A stretch of DNA of 8,619 nucleotides from Oscillospiraceae bacterium (GTDB taxonomy: Bacteria; Bacillota; Clostridia; UBA1381): NCBI GenBank assembly GCA_015068545.1, contig SVKH01000064.1:1-8619 (forward strand). Direction: 5' to 3'. Below, one piece after another: positions 1 to 6,962 of the stretch (its first letter is position 1; each line of letters starts with the position of its first letter). The translations under genes were made by a program, and so were the position numbers. Below the pieces are notes generated by a model. That model saw nothing but the letters and a program-made list of their open reading frames with translations, searched no databases and was not told where the DNA came from.

Positions 1-182
1 ATGGAAATATGAAATTTGCATATAGGAATCGTGAATTTTGGTGTAAAGGGTATTATGTTGACACAGTAGGGAAAAACACAAAAGCAATAAAAGAATATAT
101 ATCAGAGCAGTTAAAAAGAGACAGAGAAAGTGATCAATTAAGTATGTTTGACCCACGGGACCCATTTATGGGGAGCAAGTAA
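1..182 (+). CDS. tnpA: IS200/IS605-family transposase TnpA, C-terminal part (5' end outside window)
   Basis: The reading frame is open from base 3 to a TAA at 180-182 and encodes about 59 residues. The motifs FWCKGYYVDTVG, KEYISEQ and DQLSMFDPRDPF match the C-terminal end of Y1-type (HUH) single-strand transposases of the IS200/IS605 family. In this family the nucleophilic Tyr lies in the helix after the GYYVDTVG strand, and a Gln four residues later helps bind the metal. Both are visible: Tyr at codon 96-98 and Gln at codon 108-110. The HUH histidines lie upstream, outside the window, so intactness cannot be judged. The enzyme would excise and insert its element as single-stranded DNA using end hairpins, and such hairpins follow directly. 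Family assignment is confident; whether the copy is active is unknown. Confidence 0.88.
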   Translation, partial: GNMKFAYRNREFWCKGYYVDTVGKNTKAIKEYISEQLKRDRESDQLSMFDPRDPFMGSK

Positions 183-292
183 CCAATGCGTGGCTGGCAG
201 GCCAATAAAAAACGCACTTGTGCGTAGCCAGTAGAGTGTAGGGCTATGCCCGAAAATGAAATACCACCCGCTATGCGGGTGGATTTTTTTTG
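183..292 (+). mobile_element. Right end of the IS200/IS605-type element, with hairpins
   Basis: Directly after the tnpA stop the DNA holds several inverted repeats. ACGCAC-TT-GTGCGT lies at 212-225 and is flanked by CTGGC (194-198) and GCCAG (227-231). GGGC-TAT-GCCC lies at 241-251. A perfect 8-bp stem with a TAT loop lies at 264-282 (CCACCCGC/GCGGGTGG), followed by eight Ts at 284-291. IS200/IS605 elements carry subterminal imperfect palindromes recognised by TnpA, and no coding region fits here, so this is read as the element's right end. The exact cleavage point cannot be set without an empty-site comparison; 292 is an estimate. Confidence 0.65.
264..291 (+). terminator. Hairpin with T-tract at the IS right end; probable terminator for tnpA
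   Basis: An 8-bp GC-rich stem (264-271 with 275-282) and a 3-nt loop are followed by an A and eight Ts. This has the form of an intrinsic terminator. It probably doubles as the TnpA-recognised right-end hairpin and would insulate the downstream clp promoter from IS transcription. Confidence 0.65.
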
Positions 293-364
293 TATAATAA
301 AGCGGAAAATGGGAATATAATTGCACAGTGTTTATGAATAAATTATAAATTCGTAAAAATAGTA

Positions 365-393
365 TTGTTAGATTGTGAAAACTATGCTATAAT
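365..393 (+). promoter_or_regulatory. Sigma-A type promoter of the clpE-like gene
   Basis: TTGTTA at 365-370 and a perfect TATAAT at 388-393 are separated by exactly 17 bp. Transcription would start near 400, giving a leader of about 66 nt. No CtsR heptad repeat (GGTCAAA) and no CIRCE inverted repeat is seen between 292 and 467, so the usual Firmicute heat-shock operators are absent or not recognisable. Confidence 0.75.
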
Positions 394-466
394 ATAATGG
401 CTTGTCGTGTACGCCCATACCGATATAGCTTTCGTATAAATATAAATGGGCAGAAAGAGGAAGACT

Positions 467-2890
467 ATGACACTATGTTCCCGTTGTCACAAGCGTCCGG
501 CGACTGTATTTGAGTCTATGGGTAAAAACGGTACTTCCGATTGGGAAGGACTGTGTCTTGCTTGTGCTGTAGAGGAGAATGCAACGCCTATGGCGGAATA
601 TATAAAAAGCAGAGGAATGTCGGAGGAAGAAATCGACGCCATGAACAACGAAATGGCTCAGGTGATTGACACTGTGCAGAAAAATCCCGATGAGCTTCAC
701 AGCTTTTTGGAACAGATTTTACCAAAGACTGAAAATGGCGAAATGCCGAAAATAAATATGCAGATTGTACCGGGGATGAACTTTTCCGGAGAAGATTTTT
801 CCGAGATGATGGATTCTTTTGCCCAGATGATGGGTGGAGATATGATGGGAGAAGAATTTTCTGAAGAATACGAAGAAATAGAGGAAACTCCTGATAATAA
901 AACGGAGGAAGCTCCTGAAGAGAAACCGAAAAAACGCAGATTTGAGACCTTCTTTGTGGGAGGTCCAGGTGGATCTGGCGGCAAAAAGAAGCAAAAAAAG
1001 AGCATCCTTGATACTTATGGAGATAACTTAACTGCTCTTGCCAGAGAAGGCAAGCTGGATAGAGTTTTAGGCAGAGATACTGAAATTCAGCGAGTTATAC
1101 AGATTCTTAACCGTCGTGAAAAGAACAATCCGGTTATTTTAGGAGAACCCGGTGTGGGCAAGACGGCGATTGTGGAAGCCCTTGCGCAGCTTGTTGCAGA
1201 GGGTAGTGTGCCGCTAAAATTAATAGGAAAAGAGATTTACCGTCTTGATATCAGCTCACTTGTTGCAGGCACTCAGTTCCGCGGCCAGTTTGAAAGCAGA
1301 ATACAAAGTCTTATTAAGGAATGCAAAGAAAGAGGCGACATTATCCTCTTTATTGACGAAGTGCACACAATAGTTGATGCAGGCTCAGCAGATGGAGCTA
1401 TGAATGCGGCAAATCTTTTAAAACCGGCTCTTTCTCGTGGTGACATAAACGCAATAGGAGCCACAACTCTTGATGAGTACCGGGAATACATCGAAACTGA
1501 CGCGGCTTTGGAAAGAAGATTCCAGCCGGTTATAATTGATGAGCCGGATATGGAAGAAACTGTGGAAATTATAAAGGGCATCAAGTCCTATTACGAAGAT
1601 TATCACAAGCTTGTCATAAGTGATGAGGTTATAGTGGAAACCTGCCGTATGTGTGACCGCTATATTACCGACAGATTCTTTCCGGATAAAGCTATTGACG
1701 TTTTGGATGAGGCGGCAAGCCGCGTGAATTTGGCAAATAAAGCTTTAGTTGAGGCTGACGGTATAAAGAAGGAGCTTGAAACTGTTACAACTGAGGCTGA
1801 CGAAGCAGGAGAGGTTCAGGACTACGAAAAGTACGCAACTCTTCGTCAAAAGCAAGCGGAACTTTCCGAGGCACTTGCTGAAAAGAATGAGGAAGCGAAA
1901 AAGAGCGAGCTTACAAGTGAAGATGTGGCAGCGGTAATAGAGATGTGGACCAAGATACCTGTCCATACAATCACCGAGAGTGAATCAGAAAAGTTGCTCC
2001 AACTGGAGGAAAGAATCCATGCAAGGGTTATTGGTCAGGAAGAAGCTGTGGATGCTGTTTCCCGTGCAATACGCAGAGGAAGAGCAAACCTAACCGCAAG
2101 AAAACGTCCTGTTTCATTCATATTCGCAGGTCCTACCGGTGTGGGTAAAACCGAGCTTGTAAAAACTATTGCAGAGGTTATGTTTGATTCGGAGGATGCA
2201 CTTATCCGTCTTGATATGTCAGAATATATGGAAAAGCATTCGGTGTCAAAGATAATAGGCTCACCGCCGGGATATGTGGGATATGACGAAGCAGGTCAGC
2301 TTACCGAAAAAATACGCAGAAATCCGTATTCTGTTATTCTTCTGGATGAAATAGAAAAGGCGCACCCTGACGTATTCAATTTATTCCTGCAGGTTTTGGA
2401 TGAAGGAAGAGTTAGCGATTCTCATGGTAGAATGATAAACTTTGAAAATACTATCATAGTTATGACGACTAATGCCGGCTCAGAGGCAAATGTGTCAACG
2501 GTAGGATTTAATTCCGATTCTGACCGAAGTCAGAAGAACAAGACGGAAAAGAGCTTGAGAGAATATTTCCGTCCGGAATTTTTGAACCGTGTGGATGAGA
2601 TTATCACATTCACATCACTAAATACTGAGGAATTGAAGGCTATCATAGACCTACTTTTGGAAGATATAAAGGAAGGTATGGCAGAAAAGAACAGTACACT
2701 GGTTGTTTCCGAAGCTGCTAAGGATCTTATACTGGAAAAAGGCTATGATAAGAAATATGGCGCAAGACCATTAAAACGTGCTATTCAGAGACTTTTAGAG
2801 GATCCGTTGGCGGAATTTGCGCTAAAAAATGACATCACCAATCGCGAAATTACAGCAGATAGTGACGGTGATTTGATAAAAATTTCATAA
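467..2890 (+). CDS. clpE: ClpE-like AAA+ unfoldase, ATP-binding subunit of a Clp protease
   Basis: The 807-residue cytoplasmic ATPase would unfold substrates and feed them to ClpP. Start: an in-frame ATG lies at 446, but the ATG at 467 has AGAGG at 456-460 correctly spaced and opens with the zinc finger, so it is preferred. Residues 4-33 form C4-x2-C7...C30-x2-C33, as in ClpE and McsA. A Met-rich, acidic linker (about 95-155) and a basic Gly stretch follow. The first AAA+ domain has Walker A GEPGVGKT (226-233), Walker B LFIDE (near 294) and arginine-finger region ALERRF (near 347). A UVR-like coiled middle segment spans about 434-473. The second AAA+ domain has GPTGVGKT (555-562) and VILLDEIE (near 623). 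The tripeptide VGF (679-681) sits where Clp ATPases dock on ClpP. No Clp_N double repeat is present, which separates it from ClpC and ClpB. The symbol rests on architecture, not a search. It has its own promoter and terminator. Confidence 0.9.
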   Translation: MTLCSRCHKRPATVFESMGKNGTSDWEGLCLACAVEENATPMAEYIKSRGMSEEEIDAMNNEMAQVIDTVQKNPDELHSFLEQILPKTENGEMPKINMQIVPGMNFSGEDFSEMMDSFAQMMGGDMMGEEFSEEYEEIEETPDNKTEEAPEEKPKKRRFETFFVGGPGGSGGKKKQKKSILDTYGDNLTALAREGKLDRVLGRDTEIQRVIQILNRREKNNPVILGEPGVGKTAIVEALAQLVAEGSVPLKLIGKEIYRLDISSLVAGTQFRGQFESRIQSLIKECKERGDIILFIDEVHTIVDAGSADGAMNAANLLKPALSRGDINAIGATTLDEYREYIETDAALERRFQPVIIDEPDMEETVEIIKGIKSYYEDYHKLVISDEVIVETCRMCDRYITDRFFPDKAIDVLDEAASRVNLANKALVEADGIKKELETVTTEADEAGEVQDYEKYATLRQKQAELSEALAEKNEEAKKSELTSEDVAAVIEMWTKIPVHTITESESEKLLQLEERIHARVIGQEEAVDAVSRAIRRGRANLTARKRPVSFIFAGPTGVGKTELVKTIAEVMFDSEDALIRLDMSEYMEKHSVSKIIGSPPGYVGYDEAGQLTEKIRRNPYSVILLDEIEKAHPDVFNLFLQVLDEGRVSDSHGRMINFENTIIVMTTNAGSEANVSTVGFNSDSDRSQKNKTEKSLREYFRPEFLNRVDEIITFTSLNTEELKAIIDLLLEDIKEGMAEKNSTLVVSEAAKDLILEKGYDKKYGARPLKRAIQRLLEDPLAEFALKNDITNREITADSDGDLIKIS

Positions 2891-2896
2891 TACACC

Positions 2897-2935
2897 AAAA
2901 GCGTGCCGATTTAACAAATTGTGGCACGCTTTTTT
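2897..2935 (+). terminator. Intrinsic terminator after the clpE-like gene
   Basis: The 7-bp stem GCGTGCC (2901-2907) / GGCACGC (2923-2929) is extended by AAAA (2897-2900) pairing with the T-tract (2930-2935). The loop holds a further ATTT/AAAT pairing. It starts 6 bp after the stop codon. The A-tract on the other side could let it work in both directions. Confidence 0.9.
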
Positions 2936-2946
2936 ATTAAAATTAT

Positions 2947-2975
2947 TTGACAATCGGTAATATATAGTATATAAT
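2947..2975 (+). promoter_or_regulatory. Consensus sigma-A promoter of the phosphatidyltransferase/GH26-like operon
   Basis: TTGACA (2947-2952) and TATAAT (2970-2975) both match the consensus perfectly and are 17 bp apart. The predicted start near 2982 leaves a leader of about 40 nt. This is the strongest promoter in the window and implies high constitutive transcription. No operator dyad is obvious around it. Confidence 0.85.
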
Positions 2976-3023
2976 AAAAATAATGGGTTAATGGCTATAA
3001 AAATAGAAAACTAAGGTAAAAAG

Positions 3024-3554
3024 ATGATAAAGAAGTATGTAAATATTCCTAATATTTTGACAGCTGTGAGGTTGGCTTGTGCCATAGGCTTGATATTTGC
3101 TGAGCCGATGGGCACTCTTTTTCTCGTGCTTTATCTTATTTGCGGACTAACCGACGCTGTGGACGGAACTATTGCCAGACTTACCGGAACAGCATCAGAG
3201 TTTGGTGCAAAATTCGACAGCGTTGCAGACATTGCGTTTTACTCCATAATGGTACTGAGGTTTTTCCCTGTGCTGCTGGAGACGGTTTCGGGACATATCT
3301 GGTTTGTAATAATCCTTGTGGTGCTTATAAGAGTAATGATTTATTTGTATTTTGCAATAAGGCATAAAACTCTTGTATCAAATCATACTTATCTTAATAA
3401 GCTGACTGGATTTGCAGTTTTCTGCCTGCCATTTGTAATAAAGACGAGGTTTTTTGGCGGATATAGTGTTGCTGTATGTGCAGTGGCTTTTATTGCCACT
3501 ATATACGAGCTTTCGCTATGCTTTAAAAAAAGCAAAGCTTTAGCATATAAATAA
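3024..3554 (+). CDS. CDP-alcohol phosphatidyltransferase family membrane enzyme
   Basis: This 176-residue integral membrane enzyme would transfer a phosphatidyl group from CDP-diacylglycerol to an alcohol in phospholipid synthesis. The full family signature D-x2-DG-x2-AR-x8-G-x3-D-x3-D is intact: D44, D47-G48, A51-R52, G61, D65 and D69, the residues that bind the metals and CDP. The N-terminal NIPNILTAVRL resembles PgsA-type proteins, and several hydrophobic segments (about 10-40, 70-120 and 135-165) fit the six-helix fold. The acceptor cannot be told from sequence: glycerol-3-phosphate (PgsA), serine (PssA), inositol-like alcohols and cardiolipin-type reactions are all possible, so no symbol is given. 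The ribosome binding site is weak (AAGG at 3013-3016, 7 nt before the ATG). The gene lies behind a consensus promoter and 27 bp upstream of the secreted GH26-like gene, with no terminator between, so the two are probably cotranscribed. Confidence 0.88.
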   Translation: MIKKYVNIPNILTAVRLACAIGLIFAEPMGTLFLVLYLICGLTDAVDGTIARLTGTASEFGAKFDSVADIAFYSIMVLRFFPVLLETVSGHIWFVIILVVLIRVMIYLYFAIRHKTLVSNHTYLNKLTGFAVFCLPFVIKTRFFGGYSVAVCAVAFIATIYELSLCFKKSKALAYK

Positions 3555-3581
3555 TTCATGAATTAAGAAAGGAAGTTTTTA

Positions 3582-5525
3582 ATGAAAAAGAAAATTCTGG
3601 CACTAGCATTGAGCTTATGCATGGCTTCATCCTATGCTTTCACAGCTCATGCATACACTTTCCCTCAGTCGTTCTGGGCTCCAAACGATGCTTTTACACT
3701 TGCGGTTAGCTCAGGGGATCATCAGGGAATAATCAATTATGGTAAGCAGCTTATAGATATTATCAGTACTTGTCCGGATGCACCGGAAAAGACCGGTATT
3801 ATAGTAGACAGATACACAAAAATTGCCGCAGCCTATGAGGCTCTTGGTGATTACGAAAACAGCGGAAACTACTACAAGCTTTTGTATGAGTATGCCTCTC
3901 AATACGGAGACACATATCTTGATTACGTAAAGGGCGCAAAAGCGAAAATGGCACACTATATCCCTCGTATGGCTATGTACACCGAAGGTGGTCAGGACAT
4001 ATTCTACGGAGCTAAAAATGAGCATCAGCACGGAGTAATTTTCGGTCTTTGTGATGGTGATAACACTATAGACATACCAGAGGAGTCTATGATTTTAACA
4101 TATCAGGAATTAGGGAATCATATCAGGTATTATAATAATGACGCCATGGACGAAGCAGAAAACAGACATCTGGCTGTTGAGTATGCGCTAAACTGTCCTC
4201 ATGAAGGCTATGACGTGATAGATATAACTCAACAAGAGGAATACTTGAATGAACTTTCTAATATGTTTGCACAGCATCCAAATGTTAAGGTGTTCTTGAG
4301 ATTCGGTGCAGAGTTCGACGTTTGGAACACACCGGCAGATCCGGAAAACTTTAAAAATGCATTCAGGTTTGTTTCCACATATTTTAAGCAAAGAAATCCT
4401 AATGTTGCTATAGTATGGAGTCCTAACCAGTCTTCCGGATACTATACAAATGTAGAGGATTATTATCCGGGAGATGAGTATGTAGACTGGGTAGGAATGT
4501 CGCTTTACACTATGCCATACTTCCTTGGAGATAAAAACGCCAGCATGGACAATAAGCTGTATTTTAATGCCGGTGAAGGCTCAGATCCGGTAATAGCTGT
4601 TGAAAAGCTTGTTAACCTGTATGGTGACAGAAAGCCTATTATGATATCTGAATCAGGATGCGGACATAAGCTTCTTTCTACAGGTGAAGATACAACAGAT
4701 TTTGCTGTCCATAGATTAAGAGAAGAGCTTGCATATCTTCCTATGGTATATCCACAGATTAAGATTATGGCATATTTCGATCACCATGTACAGGGAAATG
4801 ATGAAAAGTATGATTTCCGTCTGAGCAATAATAGTACTCTTAGGGAAACATATTTAACTATGACAAAGGGTAAGCACTTTATCCATAACGGTGAGGAAAA
4901 TTCTGAACACGGCTCCTACAAAAAGGTTACAGGTGGAACAACTCTGCAAGGTGTAGCTCCTATTTCTACATATGTTCATGAATTTAACAAGGATACAGAC
5001 AAAGTCGCTTACTTTGTGGACGGTAACTACGTTGGCGAATCCCATGAGATTCCATATAAGTTTGATATTGACACAACAGTCTATAGTGCAGGCACTCACG
5101 AACTTAAGGCTGTAGCTTGCTTTACCGACGGTACAACTCGTCAGTACGCAGAAAAGATAAATATTGCATCAGCTCCAAATGATATAACAGTAATTGTTGA
5201 AGGCAGAAAGCTATCCTTCGACCAACCGCCTATTATCCACAACGGCAGAACAATGGTGCCTATGCGTGCTATATTTGAGGCTTTGGGATTAGAGGTAACA
5301 TGGGATGCTGAAGCTCAGATTGCTACCGGAACAAAAGAAGGAAAAACAGTGAAAATCAAAATCGGCGGAGAAGCTATGTTTGTAGATGAGGTGCACACTC
5401 CGTTGGATGCTCCTGCAATGATAGTAGGTGGAAGAACTCTTGTTCCTGCACGAGCTATTGCGGAAAGTATTGGATGTAATGTTGGTTGGGATGGTAGCAC
5501 AAAAACTGTTACTATAACTGAATAA
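3582..5525 (+). CDS. Secreted GH26-like glycoside hydrolase with helical repeats, Ig-like and stalk domains
   Basis: This 647-residue exported protein has a clear signal peptide (KKK, a hydrophobic core, cleavage after AHA at 22-24). Residues about 38-125 look like TPR-type helices (AAYEALGDYENSGNYYKLL). Residues about 145-430 resemble a GH26-type TIM barrel: RFGAEFD with candidate acid/base E244, WSPN (279-282), VDWVGMSLY (301-309) and MISESG with candidate nucleophile E357. GH26 enzymes, mostly beta-mannanases, normally have His before the acid/base Glu; here it is A243, so specificity or activity may differ. Residues about 455-530 look Ig-like (VAYFVDGNYVGES). Residues about 535-647 match the copper-amine-oxidase N-terminal 'stalk' domain (GRTMVPMRAIFEALG, GRTLVPARAIAESIG) common on Clostridia surface proteins. 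No LPXTG or SLH motif is seen. A strong RBS (AAAGGAAG, 3568-3575) precedes the ATG. The polysaccharide substrate is unknown. Confidence 0.8.
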   Translation: MKKKILALALSLCMASSYAFTAHAYTFPQSFWAPNDAFTLAVSSGDHQGIINYGKQLIDIISTCPDAPEKTGIIVDRYTKIAAAYEALGDYENSGNYYKLLYEYASQYGDTYLDYVKGAKAKMAHYIPRMAMYTEGGQDIFYGAKNEHQHGVIFGLCDGDNTIDIPEESMILTYQELGNHIRYYNNDAMDEAENRHLAVEYALNCPHEGYDVIDITQQEEYLNELSNMFAQHPNVKVFLRFGAEFDVWNTPADPENFKNAFRFVSTYFKQRNPNVAIVWSPNQSSGYYTNVEDYYPGDEYVDWVGMSLYTMPYFLGDKNASMDNKLYFNAGEGSDPVIAVEKLVNLYGDRKPIMISESGCGHKLLSTGEDTTDFAVHRLREELAYLPMVYPQIKIMAYFDHHVQGNDEKYDFRLSNNSTLRETYLTMTKGKHFIHNGEENSEHGSYKKVTGGTTLQGVAPISTYVHEFNKDTDKVAYFVDGNYVGESHEIPYKFDIDTTVYSAGTHELKAVACFTDGTTRQYAEKINIASAPNDITVIVEGRKLSFDQPPIIHNGRTMVPMRAIFEALGLEVTWDAEAQIATGTKEGKTVKIKIGGEAMFVDEVHTPLDAPAMIVGGRTLVPARAIAESIGCNVGWDGSTKTVTITE

Positions 5526-5555
5526 TAGGGAAGATACTTCCATTTAAAAGCTATG

Positions 5556-5592
5556 AAAGCATCCGAATACAGTGTGTATAAGGATGCTTTTT
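5556..5592 (+). terminator. Intrinsic terminator after the GH26-like gene
   Basis: AAAGCATCC (5556-5564) pairs perfectly with GGATGCTTT (5582-5590), and the T-run continues to 5592. An inner ATAC (5567-5570) / GTAT (5576-5579) pairing stacks above a small internal loop. It closes the two-gene operon that starts near 2982. Confidence 0.85.
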
Positions 5593-5610
5593 ATAGATTA
5601 TCGAATTAAT

Positions 5611-5626
5611 AATGTGACAAAACATT
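5611..5626. promoter_or_regulatory. Small dyad AATGT-N6-ACATT upstream of the oxidoreductase gene
   Basis: A perfect 5-bp inverted repeat with a 6-nt spacer lies 40 bp before the chosen start of the Gfo/Idh/MocA gene. It might be an operator, but such a short AT-rich dyad can arise by chance and no regulator gene is in the window. Confidence 0.2.
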
Positions 5627-5666
5627 TTGCATGAATTTACTACTTCGCGGAAGAAGGTGCTTTTAC

Positions 5667-6884
5667 ATGAAAACTTGTATTATAATCGGAGCCGGCGGCA
5701 GAGGAAAAGACGCCTACGCACCATATATAAAGGATAGCGGAATTATGGAAATCATTGGTGTGGCTGAGCCTGATGATGCTAAGCGTAATGACTTTAAAAC
5801 AAAGTACAATATAGCCGATGATATGTGCTTTAATAGCTATGAAGACCTTTTTGCAAAAGGAAAGTTGGCGGATAGTGTTATTATCTGTACTCAGGACCGT
5901 CAGCATAAAGAGCCGGCAAAGATGGCTATGGACTGCGGATATCACATCCTTTTGGAAAAGCCTATCTCGCCATATGAGCATGAAGTAAGAGAATTGGAAA
6001 GGCTGGCGTTGGAGTATGATAAGGTGTTCATCACGGCTTACGTGCTAAGGTACACTCCTTTTGTGGAAAAGCTAAAAGAATTGATTAAAAGCGGTGCTAT
6101 AGGTGACATTCTTACTATGCAGCTCAATTCTAACGAAGGCTTCTGGCATCATGCCCACAGCTTTGTGCGTGGACAGTGGAATAACAGCGAGACTTCTTCA
6201 CCTCTTATTGTTGCAAAATCTTGCCACGACCTTGACTTAATATCATATATTTTAGAGTCCAAGTGCACAAGTATTGCATCATACGGAGGAAATAACCACT
6301 TTACTTGGGACAATGCTCCGGGTGATGATGTGCCGGACCGATGTACCGATGGGTGTCCATATGCTGATAAATGCAAGTACAATGCAATTCAACTGTATAC
6401 TCGTGGTAAGGCATCCTATTTTGTGCATAAGTTTGAAACAGAAAACAGTGACGAGGCTATAATAGAAGCGCTAAAGACAAATATGTACGGCAGATGCGTT
6501 TACCGTTGCGACAACAATGTGTGCGACCAACAGGTTGCTGCGATGACTTTTGAAAACGGCGCAACGGCGGTATACACGATATCCGCTTTTTCGGTAGAAA
6601 ACAGCAGAACGCTAAAGATAATGGGAACAGAAGGGGAAATTGGTGGATATATGGAAGGTGGAGAGATTCGCCTAAAACGCTTTGACGATATGTCGGAAGT
6701 CAGGTATAAGGTGCTTCACGACAGTACCAAGCACTGTGGCGGAGACAGCGGACTAATCCAGGAGTTTGCAAAGCTTATGGAGCAGGAGAAGATAGTGAAT
6801 GACACAAAGGTTTTCCAATCTATGAAGATGGCTTTTGCAGCGGAGAAGTCACGTCTTTCTGATAGCAAGGTTGATGTCGACTAA
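5667..6884 (+). CDS. Gfo/Idh/MocA-family NAD(P)-dependent oxidoreductase
   Basis: The 405-residue enzyme probably oxidises or reduces a sugar, polyol or sugar derivative. An in-frame ATG exists at 5631, but the ATG at 5667 has AAGAAGG (5651-5657) well spaced and starts right at the Rossmann strand (MKTCIIIGAGGRG), so it is preferred. The dinucleotide-binding GAGGRG is at 8-13, the family EKP motif with catalytic K98 at 97-99, and the substrate-side H187-D-L-D190 motif in the C-terminal alpha/beta domain. It is longer than typical members (about 330-380). The extra length includes an insert with cysteines C226-x3-C230-x5-C236 and C277-x3-C281-x4-C286, which could bind a metal. The substrate cannot be inferred. 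The gene stands alone after a terminator; no convincing promoter is seen in 5593-5660, and no clear terminator follows it. Confidence 0.87.
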   Translation: MKTCIIIGAGGRGKDAYAPYIKDSGIMEIIGVAEPDDAKRNDFKTKYNIADDMCFNSYEDLFAKGKLADSVIICTQDRQHKEPAKMAMDCGYHILLEKPISPYEHEVRELERLALEYDKVFITAYVLRYTPFVEKLKELIKSGAIGDILTMQLNSNEGFWHHAHSFVRGQWNNSETSSPLIVAKSCHDLDLISYILESKCTSIASYGGNNHFTWDNAPGDDVPDRCTDGCPYADKCKYNAIQLYTRGKASYFVHKFETENSDEAIIEALKTNMYGRCVYRCDNNVCDQQVAAMTFENGATAVYTISAFSVENSRTLKIMGTEGEIGGYMEGGEIRLKRFDDMSEVRYKVLHDSTKHCGGDSGLIQEFAKLMEQEKIVNDTKVFQSMKMAFAAEKSRLSDSKVDVD

Positions 6885-6962
6885 TCGAAATTATCCAAAA
6901 GATATGCAAACTAGATGTGCGGCATAAATTGGATTAAGACGTGAATTGACAATAAATCAAAA

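Noticed and set aside
293..298. TATAAT directly after the IS hairpin as a promoter -10 box
   Set aside because: No -35 box is present; the expected position falls within the IS hairpin (GCTATG).
446..466. Upstream in-frame ATG for the clpE-like gene (adds MGRKRKT)
   Set aside because: It lacks a ribosome binding site at the right spacing, while the ATG at 467 follows AGAGG and begins at the zinc-finger domain.
5631..5666. Upstream in-frame ATG for the Gfo/Idh/MocA gene
   Set aside because: It adds 12 residues before the Rossmann strand, has no good ribosome binding site, and the later ATG at 5667 has AAGAAGG well placed.
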